In this document: positions 8,773-16,562 of the stretch, piece by piece | Numbering within the stretch: position 1 is the first letter of the stretch | Layout: each line of letters opens with the position of its first letter | DNA from: Streptomyces sp. YIM 130001 | GTDB lineage: Bacteria > Actinomycetota > Actinomycetes > Streptomycetales > Streptomycetaceae | Assembly (NCBI RefSeq): GCF_003574445.1 | Contig: NZ_KZ984557.1 | Location: forward strand, 1 to 55,801 | Direction: 5' to 3' | Length of the DNA stretch: 55,801 nt | The notes under the pieces: generated by a model | Databases searched by the model: none | Told to the model about the DNA's origin: nothing | What the model saw: the letters and a program-made list of their open reading frames with translations, nothing else | Translations under genes and position numbers: made by a program

Positions 8773-9825
8773 TCAGCCCCCGTTGGACTGCCGGGTTCCC
8801 TCCGCGAGCGCGTCGAAGGTGTAGAGGTAGCCGCCGGCCGGACCGCTGACGGTCATGTACGCCTTGGTCCCGCCGGGGGTGATCGCCACGTTCGTCGCCG
8901 ACTCGAGGCCCTTGGCGCGGCCCGGGATCTCTACCGTTCCCAGGCGCTCACCGTGCTTGTCGTACACGACCATCGCGGGCCGGCCGTGCAGCGCCTGATA
9001 CAGGTTGCCGCCCCTGTCCACGGCGATCGAGTCGGTCTGGGCGATGCCGGCGTCGACGCGGATCGCGGTGTGCCGGGAGGCCGCACCGCCCTTCTCGTCG
9101 AGCTCGAGGTACGAGATCCGGTTCTCGGTGAGTTCGCTGAACCACAGGCCGCGATAGTCCGCGTCGAACGAGATGCCGTTCGTCGCCGCGAGCCCGTCGG
9201 CCTGCACGGTGGCCCGCTCGCCGGAACGGTCGATACGTACCACCCGGCCCTGCGCCTTGCCCTCGGACAGCCCGCGTGAATCGCTCACGTAGAGGTGGCC
9301 GGACCGGTCGAAGGCGAGGTCGTCGGGGTTCATCGCGGCCCCTTCGACCTCACCGGTGAAGAAGGTCCGCGGGTCCGTGCCGTCCGGCTTCAGGCTCACC
9401 ACCTCGCCGTGGGCGTAGTCGGTCAGGTAGAGCCGTCCGTCGTACGGGCTGAACTGCGCCGAGGTGTACGCGCCCCGGTCGTCGGTGTGCGCCGCGCAGG
9501 ACGTCTTCGTGTCCACGTCGACGCGCAGCAGCTTCGGCTCACCTGCGGGGGCGGTGACGTCGACGACGAACAGGCTGCCGTCCTTGCCGAAGGTCGGCCC
9601 TTCGAGCAGCGTCATCCCGGTCTGTTCATGGGGCTCGGTCAGATGCATGAACCGGTGGGCGTGGAGGGTGCGGTCGCCGCTCCGGGCGTCGGCGGCGGGG
9701 GCGCTGCTGCCGGACGCGGCGGTCTGCGTGCCGCATCCGGTCAGGACGAGGGCGAAGGCGCCGATCGCGGCCAGTGCGGGGAGGGCGGATCGCGCGGGAA
9801 AGGGCCTGGGCGGGAGTCGTCGCAT
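8773..9825 (-). CDS. SMP-30/gluconolactonase-like beta-propeller lipoprotein
   Basis: A 350-aa protein with a lipoprotein signal peptide ending in the lipobox LVLTGC (Cys about residue 24), so it is probably anchored outside the membrane. The rest shows repeating propeller blades (GPTFGKDGSLFVVD, AQFSPYDGRLYLTD, DDLAFDRSGHLYVSD, GISFDADYRGLWFSE, SIAVDRGGNLYQAL), as in SMP-30/sugar-lactone lactonases. ATG 9825 is chosen because it starts the signal peptide. It is divergent from a Baeyer-Villiger-type monooxygenase, whose lactone or ester products would fit a lactonase; that link is inference, and the compartments differ. Confidence 0.82.
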   Translation of the reverse strand: MRRLPPRPFPARSALPALAAIGAFALVLTGCGTQTAASGSSAPAADARSGDRTLHAHRFMHLTEPHEQTGMTLLEGPTFGKDGSLFVVDVTAPAGEPKLLRVDVDTKTSCAAHTDDRGAYTSAQFSPYDGRLYLTDYAHGEVVSLKPDGTDPRTFFTGEVEGAAMNPDDLAFDRSGHLYVSDSRGLSEGKAQGRVVRIDRSGERATVQADGLAATNGISFDADYRGLWFSELTENRISYLELDEKGGAASRHTAIRVDAGIAQTDSIAVDRGGNLYQALHGRPAMVVYDKHGERLGTVEIPGRAKGLESATNVAITPGGTKAYMTVSGPAGGYLYTFDALAEGTRQSNGG

Positions 9826-9906
9826 GGAGGTCACATTTCTCTGTGGGGCTCGTGGCCGAGCGGTGTGGGCGGCTGAGTCGTGTGGCGCGGCCGGGTGTCG
9901 CGGGCC

Positions 9907-9939
9907 GGACACAGGACGCATCCGGACAACAGTGTCCGG
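9907..9939. promoter_or_regulatory. Candidate operator between lipoprotein and monooxygenase genes
   Basis: An inverted repeat CCGGACA-N4-TGTCCGG at 9922-9939 lies in the divergent spacer, with an extra half-site GGACAC at 9907-9912. Its position, about 75 bp before the monooxygenase start and 100 bp before the lipoprotein start, suits a repressor controlling both. No regulator gene adjoins it. Confidence 0.5.
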
Positions 9940-10011
9940 TACTTGTTACCGTAGCGTCCGGCCGGCCACTCACCCCAGGCGGCCGGAGCGACCGGAACGA
10001 GGCCCCCACAT

Positions 10012-11841
10012 ATGACATCCCCTCAACTCCCTTCTCCCGACGAGCTTGTAGCCCTCAAGGAGCGCTATCGCCTCGAACGCGAACGCCGGGTGCGGCCCGA
10101 CGGTGCGTCCCAGTACCGCCCCACCGAAGCCGAGTTCGGCTACTACGCCACCGACCCGTACGCGGACCCGGAGGAGACGCGCGAGGCGGTGACCGATGCC
10201 GTCGACGTGGTCGTGGTCGGTGGCGGATTCGGCGGCATACTCGCCGGCGCGAGACTCCGGAAGGAGGGCGTGAAGCGCCTCCGCATCATCGACAACGGCG
10301 CGGATCTCGGCGGTACTTGGTACTGGAACCGCTACCCGGGCATCCACTGCGACATCGAGTCGCAGGTGTACCTGCCGCTGCTCGACGAGACCGGGTACGT
10401 ACCCGAGTGGAAGTACGCACCGGGCGACGAGATCCGCCGCCACGCCGTCCGTATCGCCGAGCAGTACCGGCTCTACGACGACGCCCTGCTCTCCACCACC
10501 GTCACCTCACTGACCTGGGACGACCCCTCCGGCACCTGGATCGTGACCACCGACCGCGGCGACACCTGCCGCGCCACATATGTCGTCACCGCCACCGGAA
10601 CCCTCAGCGAACCGAAACTCCCCGGCATACCCGGCATCGAGGACTTCAAGGGCCACACCTTCCACACCTCGCGATGGGACTACGGCTACACCGGCGGCAC
10701 CCCCGACGGCGGCCTGACCGGCCTCGCCGGCAAGCGCGTCGGCGTGGTCGGCACCGGCGCCACCGGCATCCAGGTCATCCCGATGCTGGCCGAGGACGCC
10801 GGGCACGTGTACGTCTTCCAGCGCACCCCCTCCACGGTGGACGTACGCGCCAACTGCCGTACCGGTGCGGACGATGTGGGCGCCGACCGGGAGGGCTGGG
10901 CGCGCGCACGCCGCGACAACTTCCTGCGCATCGTCTCCGGTGAGCACGCCGACCACGACCTGGTGGCGGACCGCTGGACCGAGTCGGCGGGCCTGCTCGA
11001 AAAACTCCTGCCGAGCTTCCGCCGTCGGGATGCGGCTGGTGCACGCGCCGACGGCGCCGCCTTCGAAGCCGCCTACGAGACGGCCGACGCCGCGAAGATG
11101 AACGAACTCCGCGCCCGTGTCGCCCGCACCGTCACCGACCCGGACACGGCCGAGAAGCTCAAGCCCTGGTACCGGTACGCCTGCAAGCGCCCCACGTTCT
11201 CGGACAGCTACTACCCGGCGTTCAACCGCGACAACGTCACACTGATCGACACCGCCGACACCCACGGCATCGAGCGCATTACCGAACACGGCGTCATAGC
11301 AGGGCACTTGACCATCGAGCTCGACTGCCTGATCTTCGCCACCGGCTTCTCCGTGGGCACCTCGGGCATCCACTCCGGCAAGCTCCCGGTCCACGGCCGG
11401 ACCGGGACCGAACTGCGCGACGCCCGGGCGCGGCAGGGCCCGCGCACCCTGCACGGCTTCACGAGCAACGGCTTCCCCAACCTCCTCCAGATGGGCTCCC
11501 TGCAGAACGCCAGCAGCGTCAACTTCACCCACATCCTGGACGAACAGGCCGTCCACGCCGCCGCGTTGATCGCCGCCGCCGAGTCCGCGGGCGCCGTCAT
11601 CGAACCCTCCCGCGAGGCCGAGGACGCCTGGCTCACCGTCCTGGCCGAGGACGCCCCCGACCACGAGTGGTTCCACGCCGAGTGCACCCCCGGCTACTAC
11701 AACCGCGAGGGCCGCGGCCGCCCGAACGGCCCCACCGCCTACCCCCACGGCGCGGTCGCCTTCCACGCCCTCCTGCGCGACTGGCGCGAGACATCCCTCC
11801 CGGGCATCCTCCGCCCGAGGACGACGCCCGACCGCCCCTGA
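10012..11841 (+). CDS. Flavin-containing monooxygenase, Baeyer-Villiger type
   Basis: A 609-aa protein. The FAD-binding GGGFGG is at about residues 70-75. The type I Baeyer-Villiger fingerprint FxGxxxHxxxW(P/D) is present as FKGHTFHTSRWD, and the NADPH-binding GTGATG lies at about 248. The length matches cyclohexanone/phenylacetone monooxygenases with an N-terminal extension. These enzymes insert oxygen next to a ketone using NADPH and O2. The substrate is not predictable. A decayed copy of its first 45 codons lies at 8628-8762. Confidence 0.92.
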   Translation: MTSPQLPSPDELVALKERYRLERERRVRPDGASQYRPTEAEFGYYATDPYADPEETREAVTDAVDVVVVGGGFGGILAGARLRKEGVKRLRIIDNGADLGGTWYWNRYPGIHCDIESQVYLPLLDETGYVPEWKYAPGDEIRRHAVRIAEQYRLYDDALLSTTVTSLTWDDPSGTWIVTTDRGDTCRATYVVTATGTLSEPKLPGIPGIEDFKGHTFHTSRWDYGYTGGTPDGGLTGLAGKRVGVVGTGATGIQVIPMLAEDAGHVYVFQRTPSTVDVRANCRTGADDVGADREGWARARRDNFLRIVSGEHADHDLVADRWTESAGLLEKLLPSFRRRDAAGARADGAAFEAAYETADAAKMNELRARVARTVTDPDTAEKLKPWYRYACKRPTFSDSYYPAFNRDNVTLIDTADTHGIERITEHGVIAGHLTIELDCLIFATGFSVGTSGIHSGKLPVHGRTGTELRDARARQGPRTLHGFTSNGFPNLLQMGSLQNASSVNFTHILDEQAVHAAALIAAAESAGAVIEPSREAEDAWLTVLAEDAPDHEWFHAECTPGYYNREGRGRPNGPTAYPHGAVAFHALLRDWRETSLPGILRPRTTPDRP

Positions 11842-11960
11842 CCGAGAGCCTGGGCCCCGACATACGTGCGCGATAGGGTCGGGGCCCATTCCTGGTGGGG
11901 GGAACGGCCGTCGGAGCGGATGCGTACGTACCCGCGCGCGACGTCAGTTGGGGGAGACGG

Positions 11961-12311
11961 ATGGAACTGTGGTCGCCGCGGCATGTCCAGGCGAAGCTCA
12001 ATGCGGGGGAGACGCTCGAAGTGGCCTTCCCCGTGCGGTATCCGTGGGGGCGGCTGCCGTTCGGGTTGCTGTTCCGCGGGTGCGTCATCGCCTTGAGCGA
12101 CCGGAGGGTCGTGGCCTTCGCGTACAACAGGGCCACCAGCCGGCCGGAGCACGCGATCTGGAGCGAACCACGGACCTCGCCCTGTACGGCGACGCTCACG
12201 GACAACACGCGTGCCCTGACAGTCGTTTCACCACGCGGCGTGAGGCGGGTTTTCGTCGCGTCGCCGAAGTACGCCTCTGAAATGCGGCAGTTGGTCGACG
12301 CGCTGAACTGA
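11961..12311 (+). CDS. Small PH-like domain protein (unknown function)
   Basis: A 116-aa soluble protein preceded by a strong ribosome-binding site (GGGGGAGACGG). The core LPFGLLFRGCVIALSDRRVVAFAYN resembles bacterial PH-like folds. The same pattern recurs in the genes at 12831 and 13379, marking them as paralogues. Residues before it (LNAGETLEVAFPVRYPWG) also match the 13379 product. The role is unknown; it is the first gene of a four-gene cassette. Confidence 0.75.
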   Translation: MELWSPRHVQAKLNAGETLEVAFPVRYPWGRLPFGLLFRGCVIALSDRRVVAFAYNRATSRPEHAIWSEPRTSPCTATLTDNTRALTVVSPRGVRRVFVASPKYASEMRQLVDALN

Positions 12312-12340
12312 ACTGATCGGGCGGTGTGAGGGGGCGGGGC

Positions 12341-12838
12341 ATGAGTCACCGTGGGGTGTCGTCCAGACAGTTGCCGGGGTCGGGGCGTGCCGCATTTCAA
12401 CAAGCTGGTCAGGGAAGGCTGTTGTTCGCCGGTCGGCTGCTACTCGTCGCTGCGGCACTGCTGGCGGGCGCCGCAGGAGGTGGCGCACTGTCCGACGGCG
12501 ACCGCCTGACGGGCGTGAGTTTCCTCGGGGCCGCGGCAGCGTACGCGGTGCCGGCGTTCCTTCCCGCCCGGCAACTGGTCGGCACGGCTCGCCCGGACCA
12601 GAGCGTGAAGACGGTTCGCCGAGTGCGACGGGTCACCTGGGTCTGGACGTCGTTCGCGCTGGTAGTCGTTGCGCTCTCCCTTGCGGGGGGCGGCGTTGTG
12701 CGGATGCCCCTGCTCTTGGCTTCCACGGTGGCCGTGGGCCTCTCCGGAAACATGTTCTCCCTCCAGAACGAGCGAAACGCGGCCTCTGGCGCATTCGCCG
12801 CACCGGGACACGGCGGGACGGCGAGTCGGCGTGGATAA
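12341..12838 (+). CDS. Small integral membrane protein, four predicted helices
   Basis: A 165-aa protein. Hydrophobic segments lie at about 28-48, 60-78, 103-121 and 125-142, and the tail is polar. ATG 12341 follows a purine-rich ribosome-binding site. No family is recognised. Its stop overlaps the GTG of the next gene by 8 bp, so it is co-translated with two PH-like membrane proteins and probably works with them. Confidence 0.65.
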   Translation: MSHRGVSSRQLPGSGRAAFQQAGQGRLLFAGRLLLVAAALLAGAAGGGALSDGDRLTGVSFLGAAAAYAVPAFLPARQLVGTARPDQSVKTVRRVRRVTWVWTSFALVVVALSLAGGGVVRMPLLLASTVAVGLSGNMFSLQNERNAASGAFAAPGHGGTASRRG

Positions 12839-13379
12839 GGCCCAGTCACGGGTGCGGAGGGCCCTTCGGCGGGGTGTGGCGGACCGGGTGCTGATGCTCC
12901 TCGTCCGACTGGTTGTGCTTCCGCTCGTCCTTCTCGCGGTTCATGAGTTGCTGAACCTCGACACCGCTACGGACCCCGTGTTCTTCGGGGTCTGGATGGG
13001 CGTTGCGGCGACGATCCACCACAGCGGGCAATCGTGGAAGCGCCGGGCGCGCGTGCAGAGCCTGCTCGAGCCGGGGGACACCGTTCGGGCCGTGGTCCCT
13101 GCCCAGCTACCGGGAGCCACAGCGCGTCAGCGAATCGCGCGCGGCTGCTTCGTGGTCCTCACGGACCGGCAGATGCTGGGCTACGAGTACAACCGGTCGC
13201 TGGACGTGACCGTCCGCTGCCTCGCGATCGCCGAGCGAGCCGACTGCGCGGCGACGTCGGACCCGGGCGGCGGCACGATCACGGTCCACTCCGAAGCTGG
13301 GGAACGGCCGTTCACCGTTTCGGCCCGAGGCTGGCGGGCCCTGCAGCAGTTCCTTGCCGAGCTGAACGGCGTGAAGTAA
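12831..13379 (+). CDS. PH-like domain membrane protein
   Basis: A 182-aa protein. One or two N-terminal hydrophobic segments (VLMLLVRLVVLPLVLLAV and FFGVWMGVAATI) precede a PH-like region containing ARGCFVVLTDRQMLGYEYN. This core aligns with RGCVIALSDRRVVAFAYN of the first cassette gene. The GTG start overlaps the previous stop, and its stop shares one base with the next ATG (TAATG). Function unknown. Confidence 0.7.
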   Translation: MDKAQSRVRRALRRGVADRVLMLLVRLVVLPLVLLAVHELLNLDTATDPVFFGVWMGVAATIHHSGQSWKRRARVQSLLEPGDTVRAVVPAQLPGATARQRIARGCFVVLTDRQMLGYEYNRSLDVTVRCLAIAERADCAATSDPGGGTITVHSEAGERPFTVSARGWRALQQFLAELNGVK

Positions 13380-13930
13380 TGGCGCGCGTGCTCATACGGG
13401 CTGTTCGGTTGCTCGTTTCGGTCCTGCCCAACTTCGCCTTGTGCTTGCTCGTCGGCCTCCCGTGGAGCCTCGGCTGGAGCACGGGAGCGGCCTTGGTGTG
13501 GTCGGGCGTGGTCGTGCTGGTCGTCGCTGCGTCGGCGATCGTGCTGCACCGCGTGTACGACCTGCCGATCCCGCTGCTCCGCACACCCTGGTCGTTCGAG
13601 GACATGCAGGAGCAGCTGAGCGCGGGAGAGGTGCCGAAGCTGATGTTCCCGGTCCGCCGCCAGGAGGGCAGGCTGCCCTACGCCCTGCTGGAACCGGGTT
13701 TCGTCCTCGCGCTGACGGATCGGCGCGTCCTGGCCTTCCAGTGCGACGGACGCACGCAGCGCATCGAGCGCCGGCTGTGGGCCGGTGACGTACTCGCCCT
13801 GACCGTGACGGAGGGCGGCGAACTCGAGCTCATGACCGGCGGCGGTGAATCAGTCCGGCTGAAGGTTCCCTCGGGCTGTCAGGCAGACGTCGAGTACTGG
13901 GTGCCCAGGCTGTCACGAGGAGGGAGCTGA
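13379..13930 (+). CDS. PH-like domain membrane protein
   Basis: A 183-aa protein. Two hydrophobic N-terminal segments (LLVSVLPNFALCLLVGLPW and AALVWSGVVVLVVAASAIVL) are followed by a soluble PH-like region with PGFVLALTDRRVLAFQCDG. It is the third cassette member with this core. The segment LSAGEVPKLMFPVRRQEGRL matches LNAGETLEVAFPVRYPWGRL of the first gene. It is translationally coupled (TAATG). The architecture suggests a cytoplasmic PH-like domain tethered to the membrane. Confidence 0.7.
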   Translation: MARVLIRAVRLLVSVLPNFALCLLVGLPWSLGWSTGAALVWSGVVVLVVAASAIVLHRVYDLPIPLLRTPWSFEDMQEQLSAGEVPKLMFPVRRQEGRLPYALLEPGFVLALTDRRVLAFQCDGRTQRIERRLWAGDVLALTVTEGGELELMTGGGESVRLKVPSGCQADVEYWVPRLSRGGS

Positions 13931-13949
13931 CCCGTCGTGGAGGCGGTGG

Positions 13950-14222
13950 TCAGTGTTCCGCCGCGTGCGCGACGAAGGCCGACCAGGCGACGGTCCGTAC
14001 GGTCAGGCGACCGGTGTCCGGTTGCTTGGAGTCGCGGACGTGGACCGTGTCGGGGGTGTGGGCGACTTCTACGCAGTCGGTGTCGTCCTCGTTGCTGCTG
14101 TAGCTGCTCTTGAACCAGTCGTAGGCCACCTCTACGCAGTCGGAGCCGGGCTCGTTGCTGCTGTAGCTGCTCTTGAACCAGTTGAGGTCGGAGTTGCTCA
14201 GGTCAGCAGGCTTGATGCTCAC
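13950..14222 (-). CDS. DUF397 domain protein with a duplicated motif
   Basis: A 90-aa acidic protein. The DUF397 signature W(F/T)KSSYS...CVEVA appears twice in tandem, as residues 15-35 and 36-56 with a 21-residue period, followed by the usual end HVRDSKQPDTGRLTV...AWSAFV. The duplication is nearly identical at the DNA level. DUF397 proteins accompany XRE regulators of the WhiJ type in Streptomyces. The gene overlaps the XRE gene by 4 bp and is its obligate neighbour. Confidence 0.9.
   Translation of the reverse strand: MSIKPADLSNSDLNWFKSSYSSNEPGSDCVEVAYDWFKSSYSSNEDDTDCVEVAHTPDTVHVRDSKQPDTGRLTVRTVAWSAFVAHAAEH
14068..14193 (-). repeat. 63-bp tandem duplication inside the DUF397 gene
   Basis: Two copies offset by exactly 63 bp share the segments TCTACGCAGTCGG and CTCGTTGCTGCTGTAGCTGC with near identity. 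The duplication is in frame and adds 21 residues. The low divergence suggests a recent event. Confidence 0.85.
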
Positions 14223-15034
14223 GTCTCTCCCAGCAGCTTCTCGATGAACTCGAGCGATTCCCGAGGCCGGAGAGCCTCCGCTCGGATGTTCCCATACTGC
14301 ATCTCGAGCGATTGGACCTCCTTGGATGTGGAGAAGAGCCGTGTGACGCTTTGCACCTCTGTGTAGCCGAGTGTGGTGCCGTTCTGCAGTTTGAACAGGC
14401 GAAACGAACCGCCGAGGCCAGGGTGGCTGGCGATGTCGATGGGCATCACCTGGAGAGTGACGTTGCGCAACTGGCCGATTTCCAAAAGATGTTCCAGCTG
14501 CCGACGCTGCACTTGCCGACCGCCGTCGGGCCGCCGGAGGGGAGCCTCCTCCAGGACGAAGCTGAAGACCGGGCCTGGGCGCGCCGCGTCAATGATCTCC
14601 CGGCGGGACATTCGTGCGGAGACCTCCCGTTCAACGATCTCCCCGGGCAGGATCGGCCGGCGCATGCCGAAGATCGTGTGCATGTACTCCTCGGTCTGCA
14701 GCAAGGCGTGGATCGTATGGGTCGAGTACGCCCCCATCTCCACCGACTCCGCCTCCAACTTCGCCAAGTCCCGGAGATTCTTGGGGTAGCGGGCCTCCTG
14801 CACGTCCCGCTTCATAGCCCCGATCTTCCCGCCCGCCCCCAGCAGTTCGTCCGCCTTGTCCAGGAACTCCGGCCTGGGCATGCGGCGGCCGCGTTCCACC
14901 GCCGAGACCATCTCCTCGCCGTACCCGATGGCCGCGCCGAACTCCGCCTGGGTCAGGCCCTCCGCCTCGCGCCAGACCTTGATCTGGCGGCCCACCGCCT
15001 TGAGCGTGCCGCTCGCGTCGTCGTCGTACTCCAC
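14219..15034 (-). CDS. XRE family regulator with DUF5753 C-terminal domain (WhiJ-like)
   Basis: A 271-aa protein. The helix-turn-helix at about residues 20-60 (LTQAEFGAAIGYGEEMVSAV then ERGRRMPRPEF) is followed by a DUF5753 domain with the landmarks LLQTEEYM, VTLQVMPIDIASHPGL and FRLFKL. Such proteins form families with DUF397 proteins and anti-sigma-like ATPases that affect Streptomyces development. Here all three parts are adjacent. It is divergent from the ATPase gene at 15153. Confidence 0.92.
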   Translation of the reverse strand: MEYDDDASGTLKAVGRQIKVWREAEGLTQAEFGAAIGYGEEMVSAVERGRRMPRPEFLDKADELLGAGGKIGAMKRDVQEARYPKNLRDLAKLEAESVEMGAYSTHTIHALLQTEEYMHTIFGMRRPILPGEIVEREVSARMSRREIIDAARPGPVFSFVLEEAPLRRPDGGRQVQRRQLEHLLEIGQLRNVTLQVMPIDIASHPGLGGSFRLFKLQNGTTLGYTEVQSVTRLFSTSKEVQSLEMQYGNIRAEALRPRESLEFIEKLLGET

Positions 15035-15152
15035 GTGGTCCGCCCGCCTTCTCCCGTACGTCCCGGACAGGCCCGCGGCCCGGCCGGACAGTCACGCTCC
15101 GTACGGGCGCCGGTACTGTGCAGCGTAGAGGCGGCCGGACACGCTCGGTGAT

Positions 15153-15593
15153 GTGAATCAGGGAAATCGGACACATCAGGCCACGCCGCAGTTCTCGATC
15201 CTGCTGTCCTCGACGCCGCGCGGAGCCCGGCTGGCGAGGCTGCTCGCTGAGCGCCAACTAGCCGAATGGAAACGGGAGTCGAGCGCCGCGCTGCACGTCG
15301 TCGCCGAACTCGCGACCAACGCGGTGCGGCACGGACGGGTGCGTGGGCGCGACTTCCGGCTCCGCCTGGCCCTGAGTTCCACGCACACCCTTCGGATCGA
15401 GGTGACCGATGCCCGCGGCGACCGCGTGCCGGAAGTCGTTGTCTCGGCAGGGGGCGGCCGGTCGGAAGGCGGGCGGGGCCTGCTGATCGTGCGGGCCCTG
15501 GCGGATTGCTGGGGCGTGGACACGGTCGCTGTGGCGCCCTGCAAGACGGTCTGGGCGGAGCTCCGGCTGCGGTCGGAGGGGGAGGCGCGGTGA
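15153..15593 (+). CDS. ATP-binding (HATPase_c, anti-sigma/RsbW-like) protein
   Basis: A 146-aa GHKL ATPase fold. The N box is ELATNAVRHG, G1 is EVTDARGDRVPEV and G2 is GGRGLLIVRALADCWG. Streptomyces carry many such single-domain proteins, some of them kinase/anti-sigma factors. It is divergent from the WhiJ-like regulator and completes the three-component cluster. Start GTG at 15153. Confidence 0.88.
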   Translation: MNQGNRTHQATPQFSILLSSTPRGARLARLLAERQLAEWKRESSAALHVVAELATNAVRHGRVRGRDFRLRLALSSTHTLRIEVTDARGDRVPEVVVSAGGGRSEGGRGLLIVRALADCWGVDTVAVAPCKTVWAELRLRSEGEAR

Positions 15594-15658
15594 CCCGGCA
15601 GCGGCTCGCCCGGAAAAGGCGTCGACAGCCCGGGGCCGTGGGCGGAATCGTGGGCGGG

Positions 15659-16417
15659 ATGCGACAGGACGAGATCTGGGACGTAGCGGCGGCGAAGCGT
15701 TATGACACGCCGGGGACCGGGATGTTCGCGCCGGAGGTGCTCGGGCCGACCGTGGCGAAGTTGGCCGAACTGGCCGAGGGCGATCGGGTGTTGGAGTTTG
15801 CGGTCGGGACCGGGCGGGTGGCGGTGCCGCTCGTCGAACGGGGCGTCGCGGTGACCGGAATCGAGCTGTCGCAGCCGATGGTCGACGAGTTGCGGACGAA
15901 GGCGGACGAGGCGGCGCTGCCCGTCGTCGTCGGCGACATGGCCACCGTGCGCGCGCCGGGGACGTACGGGCTCGTGTATCTCGTCTTCAATACGGTCTCC
16001 AACCTGCTCACCCAGGCCGAGCAGGTCGCCTGCTTCCGCAATGCCGCCCGGCACCTCGCACCAGGTGGCCGCTTCGTCATCGAGCTGTGGGTGCCCGAGC
16101 TGCGCAAGCTGCCGCCGGGGCAGCAGGGCGTGGTCCCCGAGACCCGCGACGGGTACGTCCTCGTCGACACCTACGACGTGCTGCGGCAGCACGTCGTCTC
16201 GCACCACTTCTCGTACGGGGACGACGGGCCCGAGGCGCAGATCTTCCGCAGCCCGCACCGGTACATCTGGCCGTCCGAGCTGGACCTGATGGCCCAACTG
16301 GCAGGATTCGGACTGGAGTCCAGGCACGCGGACTGGGAGGGCACGGAGTTCACCGCCGAGTCGCGCGGACACGTGTCCGTGTACCGCCTGCCGACCGGGC
16401 CGGACGCAGCGAAGTAG
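15659..16417 (+). CDS. Class I SAM-dependent methyltransferase
   Basis: A 252-aa protein. Motif I is VLEFAVGTGRVAVPL, preceded by EGDR. The acidic residue after beta-2 is in GIELSQPMVDEL, and the post-motif region is PVVVGDMATV. The substrate is unknown. ATG 15659 opens the conserved segment MRQDEIWDVAAAKRYDTPG; a GTG at 15590, overlapping the ATPase stop, is an alternative adding 23 basic residues. It is probably co-transcribed with the ATPase. Confidence 0.88.
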   Translation: MRQDEIWDVAAAKRYDTPGTGMFAPEVLGPTVAKLAELAEGDRVLEFAVGTGRVAVPLVERGVAVTGIELSQPMVDELRTKADEAALPVVVGDMATVRAPGTYGLVYLVFNTVSNLLTQAEQVACFRNAARHLAPGGRFVIELWVPELRKLPPGQQGVVPETRDGYVLVDTYDVLRQHVVSHHFSYGDDGPEAQIFRSPHRYIWPSELDLMAQLAGFGLESRHADWEGTEFTAESRGHVSVYRLPTGPDAAK

Positions 16418-16562
16418 GCGGCCCGGACAGCCCGCGAAGTCACGCTCCGTTCGCACGGGGAAGCGGGTGGCGACCGGGCGTTCGCGGTCGATTACAGTGC
16501 CAAGCCAGGCCTCTTGGCGGACGGGTGCGCCGCACAGGGCACGTACGAGCGGGAGGGGCACG

